A DNA stretch of 64,000 nt from Dehalobacter sp. DCA (GTDB lineage: Bacteria; Bacillota; Desulfitobacteriia; Desulfitobacteriales; Syntrophobotulaceae), in NCBI RefSeq assembly GCF_000305775.1, contig NC_018866.1, positions 2,375,001 to 2,439,000 on the forward strand. The letters are read 5' to 3'. Shown here in pieces: positions 17,701 to 28,371 of the stretch. The notes beneath the pieces were generated by a model that saw only the letters and a list, made by a program, of their open reading frames with translations, searched no databases and was not told the origin of the DNA. The position numbers and the translations under genes were made by a program. How positions within the stretch are numbered: the first letter of the stretch is position 1; each line of letters opens with the position of its first letter.

Positions 17701-18778
17701 ACTTGGGCAGTTTCACCACGACATAATCCAGTGCCGGTTCAAAACAGGCATAGGTCTTCCCAGTAACGGCGTTTTTAATCTCATCGAGCGTATAGCCGAC
17801 CGCAATTTTCGCGGCGACTTTAGCAATCGGATATCCGGTCGCCTTGGAGGCCAGAGCCGAGGAACGGGATACCCTCGGATTCACCTCAATGACGGCATAG
17901 TCAAAGCTGTCCGGATGCAGCGCAAACTGGCAGTTACAGCCGCCTTCCACTTCCAGGGCCGTAATGATATTCAAGGCAGCCGAGCGCAGCATTTGATATT
18001 CTTTGTCCGAAAGCGTAACGGCCGGCGCGATAACGATGCTATCCCCGGTATGAACCCCGACCGGATCGAAATTCTCCATACTGCAGACGGTAATAACATT
18101 CCCCACCCGGTCCCGCATCACTTCAAACTCAATCTCTTTCCACCCGGAAATACATTTTTCAATTAGGACCTGGGTAATCGGTGAAAGCCTCAGACCGTTG
18201 GCCGCAATTTCCTGCAGCACGGTTTCATTATAGGCAATCCCCCCGCCTGTTCCTCCCAGCGTAAAGGCCGGACGGACAATGACCGGATAGGAGATCTCCT
18301 CCGCAAAGGCGAGGGCAGCAGGGACATCCGTCACGACCAGAGAAGGGATGACAGGCTCGCTGATCGCTGCCATGGTATCCTTAAACATCTGCCGGTCTTC
18401 AGCTTTATCGATAGTTACCGGATTTGCGCCTAACAGCTTGACACCTTGCTTTTCTAGAAATCCTTCTTTGGCAAGCTGCATGGAAAGTGTCAGGCCGGTC
18501 TGACCTCCTAACGTAGATAAAATGCTGTCCGGTCTTTCCTTGATGATGACTCTTTTGATGGTCTCCAACGTTAACGGCTCGATGTAAATTTGATCGGCCA
18601 TTGCGTTATCCGTCATGATCGTAGCTGGATTGGAGTTGATCAGAACGACTTCCAGCCCCTCTTCTTTCAAGGCCCTGCACGCCTGGGTCCCCGCGTAATC
18701 AAATTCAGCAGCCTGCCCGATGACGATCGGACCTGAGCCAATGACCAGTACTTTTTTTATTGTTTTATTTAACGGCAT
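14711..18778 (-). CDS. carB: Carbamoyl-phosphate synthase large chain fused to a DapF-like domain without catalytic cysteines
   Basis: Residues 1 to about 1071 are a full CarB: two ATP-grasp synthetase halves ([17 protein letters not shown] at the start, [17 protein letters not shown] in the second half) and a C-terminal MGS-like allosteric domain ([16 protein letters not shown]). It makes carbamoyl phosphate for arginine and pyrimidine synthesis with CarA. From about residue 1072 ([20 protein letters not shown]) the chain continues without a stop into a complete diaminopimelate-epimerase fold of about 284 aa. Both catalytic cysteines of DapF are replaced: MSGNALTC has Ser1149 in place of the Cys of CGN, and [10 protein letters not shown] has Ala1298 in place of the second Cys. 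Epimerase activity is therefore unlikely; a regulatory or structural role is inference. A weak internal ATG at residue 1072 has no good ribosome site. It overlaps carA by 10 bp. Confidence 0.92.
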   Translation of the reverse strand: MPLNKTIKKVLVIGSGPIVIGQAAEFDYAGTQACRALKEEGLEVVLINSNPATIMTDNAMADQIYIEPLTLETIKRVIIKERPDSILSTLGGQTGLTLSMQLAKEGFLEKQGVKLLGANPVTIDKAEDRQMFKDTMAAISEPVIPSLVVTDVPAALAFAEEISYPVIVRPAFTLGGTGGGIAYNETVLQEIAANGLRLSPITQVLIEKCISGWKEIEFEVMRDRVGNVITVCSMENFDPVGVHTGDSIVIAPAVTLSDKEYQMLRSAALNIITALEVEGGCNCQFALHPDSFDYAVIEVNPRVSRSSALASKATGYPIAKVAAKIAVGYTLDEIKNAVTGKTYACFEPALDYVVVKLPKWPFDKFVYAKRTLGTQMKATGEVMAIGVNFEQAIMKAVRGAEISLDSLNLPKLKKLTDAEIEQLIAVCNDERLFVIFEALQRGISCELIHEITKIDLWFLYKLAHLTALEKELAVGPLTQELYEEAKKLGYPDKVIERLSGCRIEQGIAQGIYQKRWASYKMVDTCAAEFEAETPYFYSTYDEANEAEQFIKARNSSKKTIIVFGSGPIRIGQGIEFDYASVHCVWALKKAGYEVVIVNNNPETVSTDFDTADRLYFEPLTNEDVLNVIHTEQPYGVVVAFGGQTAIKLTKFLEAQGVRILGTPADSIDAAEDRERFDALLERLSIKRPQGHTVMNTDEALQAANKLGYPVLMRPSYVLGGQNMIIAFSDQDICEYMDIILTYNIENPVLIDKYLSGIEIEVDAICDGEEILIPGIMEHIERAGIHSGDSIAVYPAWNLSGELTERVIDYSRKLALALNTQGLVNIQYVVHAGEIYVIEVNPRSSRTIPYISKVTGVPMVDLATRAMLGEKLTDMGYGTGLYKTPPYVAVKVPVFSFEKLIDVDVQLGPEMKSTGEVLGIGKSLAEALYKGLVAAGYKMVKQGGVLITVRNGDKPEMVDIARKYSELGFKLYATGGTAKVLEQAGLQVISVKKIHESEHDNIQTLLESGKIHYIISTSAKGRLPGLDSVKIRRKAVETAIPCLTSLDTANALANSLKSRYSQNNTELVDINHMRSERRQLTFTKMQSCGNDYIYFNCFDQQIVSPESLSVYLSDRHYGIGGDGIVLICPSDKADARMQMFNLDGSESKMSGNALTCIGKYLYDNEIIVKDRISIETLSGTKKLKLYIQNGKVDSVCVDMGPAELEPQKIPVKLPGEVIVNQSVTIAGRDYRITCVSMGNPHSVIFVENQESIQMDTEGPAFEYSPLFPERVNVEFVTMIDQNTLKMRVWERGNGETLAAGTSACAAVVAAVLNGFCQKDQHILVKLKGGDLVVKYTDETVYMTGKPEKVFEGSVEI

Positions 18779-19932
18779 GTTGAGCAGTCCTTCCTCATCA
18801 AATCAATAAATTGATCAAATAAATAGCTGGTATCCAAGGGTCCTGCCGAAGCTTCCGGATGAAACTGCGCCGAAAAAGCAGGCATATTCAGATACTCAAT
18901 TCCTTCGCAAGTCCCGTCATTGGCATTCTGAAAACGCATGCAGGCATGGGTTGGAAGACTGTCAGCGACGACTGCATAGCCATGGTTTTGGCTTGTAATA
19001 TAGACTCGGCCAGTCTTCAGGTCCTTCACGGGCTGATTGGCACCCCGGTGTCCGTATTTCAGTTTGGAAGTTTTGGCACCCTGCGCCAGGGCCAACAGCT
19101 GGTGGCCGAGGCAGATCCCAAAGATCGGTAGGCCGGATGCCGATAGCTTCGCCAGTTCTTCGATAATCACCGGATTGTCGGCCGGATCGCCCGGCCCGTT
19201 GGAAAGCATGATCCCATCCGGCTTCAGATTAAGGATACTTTCAGCTATTGCCTCCGCAGACACCGTAATGACTTCACAGCCGCGTTTGATGAGCTCGCGG
19301 CGGATATTCTCCTTTGCACCAAAATCCCATAAGACTACCCGATATTTGCCTGAAACTTCTTTGGTACCCGTTGTATCTCCGGCAACTGTTGTGTCCTTAG
19401 CTTTATCTGTTTTCCGCCCTGCGACTACGTCTCCTACAGGGATAGTTTTCCTGGCCGATACTTTCTGGACAGCATCCGTAATTTTATACTGATTAATCTC
19501 TGCCAGATCTTTTTCAAGATTGTCCAGGGTTGCGGTGATTTTGGCGTTCATTACGCCGACCTCGCGGATGATCTTGGTGAGTTCCCGGGTGTCAACCCCA
19601 TAAACCCCGACAATATTCTGTGCTCTTAAAAAAGCGTCAAGCTCACCCTCACAGCGAAAGTTGGAAGGAACTTGACACCACTCCCGGACAACATAGGCTT
19701 TCAATTTCGGGGAATCATTTTCAAAATCGTCCGGAATAATCCCATAATTTCCGATCAAAGGGAACGTCTGAACCACAATCTGCCCGTAATAGCTCGGGTC
19801 AGTCAGGGTTTCTAGATATCCGGTCATTGCAGTAGTAAAGACAATCTCACCGACTGCCTCTCCTGCTGCCCCGAAAGGCTTCCCTTTAAAAACCTGGCCA
19901 TTGGCCAGGATAATATACACATTCTGCTGCAC
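18769..19932 (-). CDS. carA: Carbamoyl-phosphate synthase small chain
   Basis: A 387-aa glutamine amidotransferase subunit that delivers ammonia to CarB. It has the N-terminal CPSase domain ([19 protein letters not shown]) and the class I GATase triad: Cys in [12 protein letters not shown], and His and Glu in QFHPEAS. Between the two domains, at about residues 170-195, there is a Thr/Lys/Asp-rich linker ([19 protein letters not shown]) longer than usual. It is upstream of carB and overlaps it by 10 bp, so the two are co-translated. Confidence 0.95.
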   Translation of the reverse strand: MQQNVYIILANGQVFKGKPFGAAGEAVGEIVFTTAMTGYLETLTDPSYYGQIVVQTFPLIGNYGIIPDDFENDSPKLKAYVVREWCQVPSNFRCEGELDAFLRAQNIVGVYGVDTRELTKIIREVGVMNAKITATLDNLEKDLAEINQYKITDAVQKVSARKTIPVGDVVAGRKTDKAKDTTVAGDTTGTKEVSGKYRVVLWDFGAKENIRRELIKRGCEVITVSAEAIAESILNLKPDGIMLSNGPGDPADNPVIIEELAKLSASGLPIFGICLGHQLLALAQGAKTSKLKYGHRGANQPVKDLKTGRVYITSQNHGYAVVADSLPTHACMRFQNANDGTCEGIEYLNMPAFSAQFHPEASAGPLDTSYLFDQFIDLMRKDCSTCR

Positions 19933-20224
19933 GCGGATCCCTCCATTATTCTTATTTCGATAGGCTGATCATCAGCCTGTTTGCCGTAACTAAGTAAAAT
20001 GATCTGAAGAGTAAAATCAATGGAATAGAGTTCTCCAAATAGCATTATATCACGGGAATCGCTGAAGATAAAACGACGCCCTTTCATGAATACTGTATTC
20101 TCTTGGTGCCGGAATCGAATACCAAGCTTTTTATAGCAACATAAAATTGAGGACATTTTTGTAACCTCTTGTCCACAGAACAACATATGATGTTATTGGA
20201 AAAAATTGGAGGTAGAATAAATTT
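19933..20224. other. Divergent intergenic region carA / glycosyltransferase
   Basis: 292 bp between carA (minus) and a glycosyltransferase (plus). It must hold the promoters of both. I see a good ribosome site (GGAGGT) before 20225 but no clear attenuator, PyrR-type structure, T-box or riboswitch. Confidence 0.4.
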
Positions 20225-21124
20225 ATGACACCACCTTTTATCACCTATTCGACATTTCACAGACTGGGATTAAATTCCAGAAATTTAAACTCCCTTTTCA
20301 ATACCACAGATGATTTTGAACTCCATATCATTGACAGCAATTCGCAGGACGGAACATGGGATTATATTCAAAGTCTTAATGACAGCCGCATCAAATCTAA
20401 AACAAGACTGCCCGTAAATTATGGTCCCATTTACGCGCTTAATTACAATCTGGCCCGCAGAAAACCAGACCAGTATTTTATTGTCCTCGAAAGTGATGTG
20501 TATTTTTATGTCCCGGATTGGATAAGCCGGTTTATGAAAATATTTAGAACTTTCCCGGAGGTAGGGCTGCTGGGGTTGTCCAAGGCCCACCCGTATCCAT
20601 CCTATTATCCGGAGGTTTCCGTTCAAGAGAGAAGCGGTGTCAGCTACCTGCAGTTAATGCATACTGAGGTCGGCAATGTCCTTGATTTTGTACCCGGGCA
20701 ATGCCAGATCCTAAGACCGGAACTTATTAACCTTATCGGCTATTGGTCCGAGGAAAACGGCTACGGGGATGCCGAACTGTCGCTCAGAATTAATAAATAT
20801 ACGCCGTTTAAAGCAGGATATGCAATCGACATCCCAATCGATATGCTCCAGACTGTACCTTGTGCAACCTGTGAGGGCAGCCGATGGTGCATCTGCAATA
20901 GAATAAATCTTACTTGCTTTGACCTTAGAAATACCAAGCATAAGAATGAATCCTTTGTCTTGACCCACGGGTGGAAATACCTTGAATGCTTCAAAGAAAT
21001 TCGTGAAGGTAAACGAACAGTATACTGCGCATCAATTCATGATTCGGAATCCTACAAGAATCACCTTTACCATATGGATTGGGCCCTGGAGAATTTCAAC
21101 TTCTATGTAAGTAATGCCAACTAG
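20225..21124 (+). CDS. Glycosyltransferase family 2-like protein
   Basis: A 299-aa protein with a GT-A fold signature. FITYSTFHRLGLNSRNL and HIIDSNSQDGTWDYI at the N-terminus match the nucleotide-sugar binding strand, and VLESDVYFY is a DxD-like metal site. Later, GYWSEENGYGDAELSLR resembles the catalytic ED segment. The C-terminal part has a cysteine group (CATCEGSRWCICN) that I cannot assign. GGAGGT precedes the ATG. It is the first of three such genes in a row, probably for a surface glycan or glycoprotein. Confidence 0.75.
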   Translation: MTPPFITYSTFHRLGLNSRNLNSLFNTTDDFELHIIDSNSQDGTWDYIQSLNDSRIKSKTRLPVNYGPIYALNYNLARRKPDQYFIVLESDVYFYVPDWISRFMKIFRTFPEVGLLGLSKAHPYPSYYPEVSVQERSGVSYLQLMHTEVGNVLDFVPGQCQILRPELINLIGYWSEENGYGDAELSLRINKYTPFKAGYAIDIPIDMLQTVPCATCEGSRWCICNRINLTCFDLRNTKHKNESFVLTHGWKYLECFKEIREGKRTVYCASIHDSESYKNHLYHMDWALENFNFYVSNAN

Positions 21125-21249
21125 TAGATTAATTTATCCATTACAGAGACTTGGTCTGGAGCTAATGAAATCAACGTTACTCTAGAGAAATAGAAATTAA
21201 AAAAGCATTGCTAAAAATAATGTTAAGAAGAATGAAAGGACAAAAATTA

Positions 21250-22362
21250 ATGAATACAATCAATCAAAAAAAAATAGCAATTCTCGATGACTATTTTCCT
21301 AATCTGACGACGGGTTTTAGGATATCTGAATTTAATTACTATTTGGAGAAGTATCCGAACTGTGAAGTGTACGCGACCAGATATGACATGCATCATCATG
21401 AATATGCTGCCGTATATCCGCAGTATAAGGATAAAGTAAAGCCGTTTACCCAGTTTGACTGGACCGGCCAGTCTTACGCGCTGTATTATATGGTATTTTT
21501 AAGTAACGCCGCTGCTTTTCATTTTGTCTATGAAATGTTTAACACGCCGTTTATATTTGAACTCTATCCCGGAGGGGGATTTTGGATCAATGATGACGAA
21601 ATTGATGCCAGGCTGATCAAAGTCCTGCAATCCCCTCTTTTGAGAAAAGTCATTGTTACTCAGAATAGGACGTACGACTATATTACCAGCCGCGGTTTTG
21701 TTACGCCGGACAAGATTGCCTATATTTATGGGATGGTTACGTATCCGGAGTATTTCCACTCGACCGTACCCAAGCGATTCTACGGAAAAGATAAAAATAC
21801 GCTCGACATCTGCTTTGTGGCTCACAAATATATGCCAACGGGAATGGATAAGGGGTATCCCATATTTATCGAGATGTGCAAAAAGCTCGCTTCAATAACA
21901 GAGGATATCAGGTTCCATGTCGTCGGCAATTTTGACCGGGATGAAATTGATGTCAGTGAGTTGGGCAGCCGGATCGTATTTTATGGTCTTAGAGATAAAA
22001 GCTTTTTCCCGCAATTCTTTTCCGGAATGGACATGATCGTTTCACCGAATCTTCCTTTTGTCCTGATACCGGGTAAGAACTTTGACGGCTTCCCTACAGG
22101 CTGCTGCATCGATGCTGCTTTGCACAACGTTGCTGTTTTCTGTACCGACGAACTGAACATGAACGAACATTTTGAACACAAAAAGGACCTTTTTATTATC
22201 CCCGCCGATGCCGGCAAGATTGCTGACAGTATTATGGAATATTACCAAAGCCCCGAAAAGTTATACAGTATGTCGGCGTGCGGGCAGGCAAAATTCAGAG
22301 AGATCTTTGACTTTGAAAAACAAATGAGAGACAGAGTATCAGTCATAGAACAATACGTGTAA
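21250..22362 (+). CDS. Glycosyltransferase-like protein (GT-B type suggested)
   Basis: About 370 aa. The start MNTINQKKIAILDDYFPNL and the later RFHVVGNFDRDE, LGSRIVFYGLRD and MDMIVSPNL segments, followed by a GFPTGCCIDAALHN block, resemble the C-terminal donor-binding half of GT-B glycosyltransferases (family 4-like). I chose the ATG at 21250 (AAAGGA upstream) over 21208. The acceptor and sugar are unknown. It lies between two GT2-like genes on the same strand. Confidence 0.65.
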   Translation: MNTINQKKIAILDDYFPNLTTGFRISEFNYYLEKYPNCEVYATRYDMHHHEYAAVYPQYKDKVKPFTQFDWTGQSYALYYMVFLSNAAAFHFVYEMFNTPFIFELYPGGGFWINDDEIDARLIKVLQSPLLRKVIVTQNRTYDYITSRGFVTPDKIAYIYGMVTYPEYFHSTVPKRFYGKDKNTLDICFVAHKYMPTGMDKGYPIFIEMCKKLASITEDIRFHVVGNFDRDEIDVSELGSRIVFYGLRDKSFFPQFFSGMDMIVSPNLPFVLIPGKNFDGFPTGCCIDAALHNVAVFCTDELNMNEHFEHKKDLFIIPADAGKIADSIMEYYQSPEKLYSMSACGQAKFREIFDFEKQMRDRVSVIEQYV

Positions 22363-22421
22363 TCGAATAATTGAACAATCAGACAAATATCGAATAGAAT
22401 CATTTATTTAGGGAGCCGCCA

Positions 22422-23108
22422 ATGACAAAGCCGGATGGAATATCCATTATTACCTGTACGCACTTCCCTTTTTACCTGGACAATATCTTCGCGAATTATG
22501 CCAGACAAACCTACCCTGTCAAGGAACTTATTATCATCCTGAATGGCCCCGGTATTAATCTTTCCGATTTTTACAAGAGGGCGGAATTGCATCCTCATGT
22601 AAGAATCATTCAGCTGCCTGAAAGCTGCTCGGCAGGAACGTGTTTAAATTATGCTGTCGGGCAGACCCATTATCCTTACATCGCTAATTTTGATCATGAC
22701 GATTATTATGCTCCAGAATACTTGAATGATTTTATGAAAATAGCGCCTTCCAGTGAGGCGGGTGTTTTCGGAAAGAAAACGCACTTTGTCTTCTTTGAAG
22801 AGCAAAGAATCCTGGCGCTTTTGCATCCTGGCAGAGAAAACAGCTATGTTGACTATCTTATCGGCTGTACCCTTTTTATGAAAAAAAATATTTTTGAAAA
22901 AGTACAGTTTATTGATGCCAATATTGCGGACGAACAATTTGGTGCAGACTGTACCAAAAACGGCATCAAAATTTATGCGATTGATAAATACAATTTTGCT
23001 TATATTCGCCGAAATGATCTCAGCCTGCATACCTACAAATTAGATAATCAGCAATTAATGGAACAATATTGTCAGGTTGTCGCACAGGTTTCTGACTTTA
23101 AACACTAG
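22422..23108 (+). CDS. Glycosyltransferase family 2
   Basis: A 228-aa GT2 domain: GISIITCTHFPFYLDNIFAN and VKELIIILNGPG at the N-terminus, then YIANFDHDDYYAPEYL with the DHDD metal-binding motif. The protein is short and has no membrane segment, so it is likely cytosolic. GGGAGCC precedes the ATG. It closes the three-gene glycosyltransferase group; the next genes are convergent. Confidence 0.82.
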   Translation: MTKPDGISIITCTHFPFYLDNIFANYARQTYPVKELIIILNGPGINLSDFYKRAELHPHVRIIQLPESCSAGTCLNYAVGQTHYPYIANFDHDDYYAPEYLNDFMKIAPSSEAGVFGKKTHFVFFEEQRILALLHPGRENSYVDYLIGCTLFMKKNIFEKVQFIDANIADEQFGADCTKNGIKIYAIDKYNFAYIRRNDLSLHTYKLDNQQLMEQYCQVVAQVSDFKH

Positions 23109-23141
23109 GTATTAGGGCCATTTACTTTTCATGCTTGTTGA

Positions 23142-25010
23142 TTACCTGAGCCGGTTCTTGCTGCTGGTCGTCACGAGCTCCACCCGGAAACCTTTGCGGC
23201 TTTGCCGGACTGTCGCAGTCATAAATCCGAAGAAGATGAGTAACCATAGCCCGCTGGTCAACAGAATTCCGAGTAAAATCCTGAACAGAACGGGCCAAAA
23301 TAACGGACGGCTGAGGAAATACAACCCGCTAAGTAGTCCTGACTGTACATTCCATTCGAAGGTGACCGATGGAAGCATCCGAAGCGCTGAGACCAATTCG
23401 GCAGGAGGGAATAAATAGCATAGACTTAAACCTAAAATAAGGATGAAACAAAAATTGATCAGATACATCATTAACGAAGCACTTGGCGATATCCGCATTT
23501 GTGGTTTGTCCGGATTATAGCGGCAGTTCTTGATGGAATAATACAGCCCGATGGCACTGGAACCCAGGCTTAAGAAAATCGCCGCCAGCGCCAGGATAAG
23601 CGTTAAGCTCGTTGAAACTCCGACTGCCAATGAAGTGCCAACCAGAAGAGCCTCCATCAATAGTAACGTGGGAAGCACAGCTGCAGTTAATTTTCCCCAG
23701 ACGACAGGCCACCCTGCCAAGGGCACACTATTTAGCAGCCAGTCAGACTCCCCTTCCCTGCCAAACGCCTGCAAGGCCAAATTGCCGCTGAACATAATCG
23801 TGTACATGATAAGAACCATTACCAAGCTGGATACACTCGATGCCGAAGCATTGAACAGAAACTGAACCACAAAGAAGGCCATAATGATCAGAGGGATCAA
23901 ATAGCTAAACCATTCTCTGGTATCCCTTTTCAAGGTCAGCAGATCTTTTTTGGCCACGGCCCACATGCCTGCCCACGTCGAGGCCGGCAAGACTACTGTT
24001 TCCTGCTCCTGGCCAACAGTCCCGAAGAAAATCTTTTCCTGTTGGCGGTTCGTCGTATCAACGCTGGAAACTGAACGTCTTTTGCGCCGTCTTCCGCCAT
24101 CTCCTTGGCTGATGGAAATGAAGCCCTGCCGGAATCCCCGTTCCAAAAGAATCAAGGCAATCAAGAAAAGAAACGCACTGAAAATAAGGATCAGAAGGCT
24201 CCATCCCAGCCCAGCGGCAAAGCTATCGGTTATTCCGCTGGTTAAAGCAAGTGAACCCCATCCCCACGGAAAAAAATTCATGACGTGGATCAGCTGCTCT
24301 TTGCCTGCCAGCATGGTCCCAATATCCAAGTTACCTTGGCTTCCCAGCATCATTCCCGGAATCTGAAATACTAACGCGATCAAGACACCTGCCAGCCCTC
24401 CCATCAGTCCGACGGCTTCTTTGCTCCTGTGAGGCGGAACAATACGCATAACCAAAAGGTTCAGCAGTTCGGCCAGCGCTGTCCCGCTAAGCCATAAACC
24501 GCAGCCTGACAGAAAAACAAGAAGATAATAGGATGCTTTGGCCTCAAAAAGCAGACCGCAGAACACCCCCGGCAAAAAAACAAACAAGAACGCAACTAAA
24601 AGATTGCTCACAAGTACAGAGACTGTTTTCACGGCAAAAACGACCCGCAGAGGAACCGGTGCCATGAAAAGGAGTTCCAAATCTTCAGACATATACAGCG
24701 CTGCAAAAGCTGCCGTAAGACCAAAGAATATCTGGCTGGCCAGTCCCACCAGAAAGAACAGGGAGAGAAAACCCTGGACGGTCTCAGGCTGCATCGATTT
24801 CAACATCCCATAGGATATGGCCCCCATGGAAATCAGAAAACTCAAAAACACAATCATCAGGATACCCATTCCGATGAAAGTTCTCTTCCGTTGATGTTTC
24901 AGCGTGTTAAGTGTCACCCGCAGCTGATTTTTTAGCAGCAGGACAAAATCCTGAACAAACGACTTTTCCGCAGGCGGGGTATCCAGAGGCGGCGGTATGA
25001 TCATTTTCAC
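23142..25010 (-). CDS. ABC-2 type exporter permease
   Basis: A 622-aa membrane protein with about a dozen hydrophobic segments in two blocks separated by a soluble region that includes an Arg/Lys-rich run (GGRRRKRRSVSSV). FMAPVPLRVVFAVKTVSVL and WLLNSVPLAGWPVVWGKL, one in each half, mark it as an ABC-2 exporter permease with duplicated organisation. Its ATPase is the gene immediately upstream (3 bp gap). The substrate cannot be told. Confidence 0.85.
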   Translation of the reverse strand: MKMIIPPPLDTPPAEKSFVQDFVLLLKNQLRVTLNTLKHQRKRTFIGMGILMIVFLSFLISMGAISYGMLKSMQPETVQGFLSLFFLVGLASQIFFGLTAAFAALYMSEDLELLFMAPVPLRVVFAVKTVSVLVSNLLVAFLFVFLPGVFCGLLFEAKASYYLLVFLSGCGLWLSGTALAELLNLLVMRIVPPHRSKEAVGLMGGLAGVLIALVFQIPGMMLGSQGNLDIGTMLAGKEQLIHVMNFFPWGWGSLALTSGITDSFAAGLGWSLLILIFSAFLFLIALILLERGFRQGFISISQGDGGRRRKRRSVSSVDTTNRQQEKIFFGTVGQEQETVVLPASTWAGMWAVAKKDLLTLKRDTREWFSYLIPLIIMAFFVVQFLFNASASSVSSLVMVLIMYTIMFSGNLALQAFGREGESDWLLNSVPLAGWPVVWGKLTAAVLPTLLLMEALLVGTSLAVGVSTSLTLILALAAIFLSLGSSAIGLYYSIKNCRYNPDKPQMRISPSASLMMYLINFCFILILGLSLCYLFPPAELVSALRMLPSVTFEWNVQSGLLSGLYFLSRPLFWPVLFRILLGILLTSGLWLLIFFGFMTATVRQSRKGFRVELVTTSSKNRLR

Positions 25011-25013
25011 CGT

Positions 25014-25787
25014 TTATTCCTCCTCCAGGCTTTTGATTAATTCAGCATTCTCACGGACTCCGGTAAGTTCCAGGAAGATATCTTCCAGGCTTTCCCCACC
25101 GTGCCCAACTTTTTGTCGGAGTTCTTCAGGGCTGCCCTGCGCGATCAGCATGCCATCTTTCAGAATACCGACCCGGTGGCACATTCTCTCGGCAATCTCA
25201 AGAATATGGGTCGAAACAAATACCGCAGCACCCTGCCGGGCCATTTCCTGAAGAATATCTTTGAGGAGGCGTGCGCTGGCCGGGTCAAGGCCCACAGTCG
25301 GCTCATCCAAAAGAATCACCTTAGGCTGATGAATTAAGGCCCCCGCCAGAACAACCTTTTGTCTCATACCATGAGAGTAACCCTCCAATAGCTCATCTGC
25401 ACGCTCCATGAGACCGAAAATTCCTAAGAGCTGCTCAGCCCGCTCTTTGGCAATGCCTTTTGGGACTCGGTACAGGGCTGAAATAAGGTGCAAAAATTCA
25501 CGGGCTGACAGTTTGTTATACAATTTTGGCTGGTCCGGTACATAAGCCATTAAGGCTTTGGCCTGAGTGGGCTGCCTACGAATATCGTAATCACAGATGG
25601 ATATCTCTCCCTCGCTGGGATCCAGCAATCCAGTAAGCATTTTAATCGTTGTTGTTTTACCGGCACCGTTCGGTCCCAAGAAACCGAAAATCTCTCCGCT
25701 TCTTACCTCCAGGTTTAGATCGTTGACAACCGGCACTGAACCATACCTTTTGGTTAAACGATTTGTTCTGATCAAGACCCTTTCCAT
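25014..25787 (-). CDS. ABC exporter ATP-binding protein
   Basis: A 257-aa ABC ATPase: Walker A GPNGAGKTT, Q-loop YVPDQPKLY, signature GYSHGMRQKVVLAGAL, Walker B VILLDEPTVGLD, switch His VSTHILEIAE. The closest group by motif is the ABC-2 exporter type (CcmA/YhaQ-like). It is translated just ahead of the permease at 23142-25010. Confidence 0.92.
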   Translation of the reverse strand: MERVLIRTNRLTKRYGSVPVVNDLNLEVRSGEIFGFLGPNGAGKTTTIKMLTGLLDPSEGEISICDYDIRRQPTQAKALMAYVPDQPKLYNKLSAREFLHLISALYRVPKGIAKERAEQLLGIFGLMERADELLEGYSHGMRQKVVLAGALIHQPKVILLDEPTVGLDPASARLLKDILQEMARQGAAVFVSTHILEIAERMCHRVGILKDGMLIAQGSPEELRQKVGHGGESLEDIFLELTGVRENAELIKSLEEE

Positions 25788-25839
25788 TGCGTACCTCCTG
25801 CTAACTTTTTTGGCTTAAGACCTATTCATAAATTGAAGG

Positions 25840-27003
25840 TTATAGTAATCGTGCCCTTGTGATACTGTTCTTTCCATATTTTGAGTTGACTTGATCGATC
25901 ACTTTTGTCAGATTTCCCATATCATTTTGAGGTTCATCAAACAACGTCAGTTGCTCAGTTTGATCCGTTAAGTTATTCAAGGTAATTCCAATTAGTCTAA
26001 GCGGCTGATTCATGGAGATCCCGCGCAAGAGCGTACAGGCTTCGTGGTAGATCCGATCATCCAGATCTGTGGCCTGAGGGAGTGTGCTGGAACGTGACAG
26101 GGTTCTGAAATCCGGATAACGCGCTTTCAGCGTGATTGTTTTCGCTTTCAGCGAATGTTTGCGCATGCGTCTTCCGACATCTACCGCAAGTTCCAGCAGT
26201 TCTTTTTCAAGTACATCGACATCAGCAATATCTGATAGAAATGTCGTCTCCCTGCCAACGGATTTCGTCATTCTTTCGGTTTCTACGGAGCGGTTGTCAA
26301 TACCCCGGGCGAGTTCGTAAAGTCGTTTGCCCATGACCCCAAATCGTTTCGAGAGAGCACTTTCATCCAAAGAACGCAGATCTTTCACTGTTCTTACCCG
26401 AAGTTCATGCAGCTGTTCTGCCGTTTTGATGCCGACCCCCCACACTCTTTCCACTTCCAGAGGATCGAGAAACTCCTGTACTTTATCCGGAGGGACAACG
26501 ACAAAACCGTTCGGCTTTTGCAGATCGGAAGCAATCTTAGCGAGGAATTTATTGGGGGCCAAACCCACTGAAGCCGTCAGGCCAAGTTCCTGCCGGATAC
26601 GTTGTTTGATCAGTACGGCGATATCTTGGGCAAATCCAAAAAGAGCTGTTGATCGCGTAACGTCCAAAAAAGCTTCATCAAGGGACAAGGGCTCGACGAG
26701 CGGCGTGTAGGACAAAAATATTTCGTGTATCCGGTCTGAGGCTTCCTGATATTTTTGCATATTGACAGGGAGAAATACGGCCTGCGGACAGCGTCTAAAG
26801 GCCTCGGTCATGGGCATCGCAGAATGAATGCCAAATTTACGAGCCTCATAAGAAGCAGCAGAAACAACACCCCGGCTGTTTGGCTTGCCGCCCACGATAA
26901 CAGGCTTTCCGAGTAAGACTGGATTATCTCTCTGTTCTACCGCGGCATAGAAAGCATCCATATCGATATGAAGTATTTTTCGATGGTTTTGCCATTTTTC
27001 CAT
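25840..27003 (-). CDS. dinB: DNA polymerase IV
   Basis: A 387-aa Y-family polymerase for translesion synthesis. Catalytic acids are visible in LHIDMDAFYAAVEQRDNP and SLDEAFLDVT; the helix-hairpin-helix region (VWGVGIKTAEQLHELRV) and little-finger domain follow, and a beta-clamp-binding sequence is seen near the end (QLTLFD). It stands alone between the ABC genes and the tat genes. A LexA box was not identified in front of it. Confidence 0.95.
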   Translation of the reverse strand: MEKWQNHRKILHIDMDAFYAAVEQRDNPVLLGKPVIVGGKPNSRGVVSAASYEARKFGIHSAMPMTEAFRRCPQAVFLPVNMQKYQEASDRIHEIFLSYTPLVEPLSLDEAFLDVTRSTALFGFAQDIAVLIKQRIRQELGLTASVGLAPNKFLAKIASDLQKPNGFVVVPPDKVQEFLDPLEVERVWGVGIKTAEQLHELRVRTVKDLRSLDESALSKRFGVMGKRLYELARGIDNRSVETERMTKSVGRETTFLSDIADVDVLEKELLELAVDVGRRMRKHSLKAKTITLKARYPDFRTLSRSSTLPQATDLDDRIYHEACTLLRGISMNQPLRLIGITLNNLTDQTEQLTLFDEPQNDMGNLTKVIDQVNSKYGKNSITRARLL

Positions 27004-27196
27004 AAATCAATTATACCACTATGCGCTCGACGTTTTCCATGTATCCGTGGTGATTGGTTATTTTCAGTCTAATGAATCGTCTTGCCGATTCAGCATGCAG
27101 AAGCACTATATAAAAGTTGAGCTAAATCATAAAAAGATGACCCCCGCGCAAGACAGAGATCATCTTCTAAGTGCATCATGCCTTGTAAATTGTCCT

Positions 27197-27541
27197 TCAC
27201 ATAGGGTCGACTTCATTGGTCCCATCATGTTTTACAGCGACCCCATTATCCTCAGCTTTTTTCTCTGTTTCTTCATCATTGCTCTGTAACACATTCGTGT
27301 CTTCTTTTTGTTTAGGCTCTTCTTGGGAAACCTTTTCTTTGGGAGATGTATCCTTTAAGCTGTCCATTATCGTGTCACTCTGCATACTAATCGTATTTGA
27401 AAATTCTCTTGTCAATTCGTTCATCATCTTGCGACCTTGTCTAACCAATTTTCCAATTGTACTTGCAATTACAGGCAAATCATCGGGGCCAAAAAGAATC
27501 AAGGCGACAAATAAGATTAATGCAATTTCTGTTAAACCCAT
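27197..27541 (-). CDS. tatB: Twin-arginine translocase TatA/TatB-type protein
   Basis: A 114-aa protein with one N-terminal membrane helix (EIALILFVALILFGPDDLPV) containing the FGP motif, then an amphipathic helix (GKLVRQGRKMMNELTRE) and a long acidic/Lys-rich tail. The tail is longer than in minimal TatA, so a TatB-like role is possible. It is 1 bp from tatC. The Tat system exports folded, cofactor-loaded proteins such as the seven RdhA enzymes in this window. Confidence 0.85.
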   Translation of the reverse strand: MGLTEIALILFVALILFGPDDLPVIASTIGKLVRQGRKMMNELTREFSNTISMQSDTIMDSLKDTSPKEKVSQEEPKQKEDTNVLQSNDEETEKKAEDNGVAVKHDGTNEVDPM

Positions 27542-28315
27542 TTAAATCACCTCTTCCTCTTCTCGCTTCAGCATTTTTGTTCTTCTTCTTACTACAATAT
27601 AGCCTACCCAAATACTGATTTCATAGAGAAGATACATCGGACCGATGATCAAAACCTGGGTCATCAGATCGGGAGTTGGAGAAAGAACAACAGCCAATAT
27701 CACAATCACAAAAAAGGCCCATTTCCTATATTTTGCGAGAGCCTGAGGAGATACGACGCCTATTCGAATTAACAGTATCAATACAATGGGTAGTTGGAAA
27801 AATAACCCAAAGCTAAGTGCCAAAGTGAAAACAAAATTAATATAGGAAGACTTGGTGACAAATGGTGTTGTATCAATTGCCCCTATCCCTGCTAAAAGTA
27901 AAAACTTTAAGCAGATAGGCAGTACAAATAAAATAACAAAAGCTGCGCCTGCAAAAAAGAGAAGAAGAGATGAAGGAAAGATGAAATAGAGGTATTTTCG
28001 TTCATTAGATTTTAAAGCCGGCAGGATAAAACTCCATAACTGCCATATGATGATGGGCAAAGCCACAACTACACCCGCAATGAGTGACACTTTTAATTTA
28101 ACCATTAATGGTTCCATCGGTGTTGTCGTAATGAAATGCACCTCACTGAGACCGGACATTGGTATAGCCAGGAAACGAAATGCATAATCACTGAACGCCC
28201 ATCCCACTATTGCTCCGATGGCGATCGCATATACAGAAAATAAAAGCACTTTGCGCATTTCTTTAAAGTGGCTAAAGAAAGACATTTCGTCACTTTGCTT
28301 CTTCCTACGTTGCAC
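27542..28315 (-). CDS. tatC: Twin-arginine translocase subunit TatC
   Basis: A 257-aa protein with six membrane helices. The family N-terminus (MSFFSHFKEMRKVLLFSVYA) and first periplasmic loop, and the FVTKSSYINFVFTLALSFGLFF-type segment around helix 3-4, are recognisable. TatC is the receptor for twin-arginine signal peptides. It is in the block tatA-apbE-tatC-tatB placed directly downstream of the rdhBA1 unit, so it may be dedicated to RdhA export. Confidence 0.93.
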   Translation of the reverse strand: MQRRKKQSDEMSFFSHFKEMRKVLLFSVYAIAIGAIVGWAFSDYAFRFLAIPMSGLSEVHFITTTPMEPLMVKLKVSLIAGVVVALPIIIWQLWSFILPALKSNERKYLYFIFPSSLLLFFAGAAFVILFVLPICLKFLLLAGIGAIDTTPFVTKSSYINFVFTLALSFGLFFQLPIVLILLIRIGVVSPQALAKYRKWAFFVIVILAVVLSPTPDLMTQVLIIGPMYLLYEISIWVGYIVVRRRTKMLKREEEEVI

Positions 28316-28371
28316 AGTACAAACCCCTTCCTTTTCCTGATCTAATTAAAATTAATTTTTCCAAATACGGT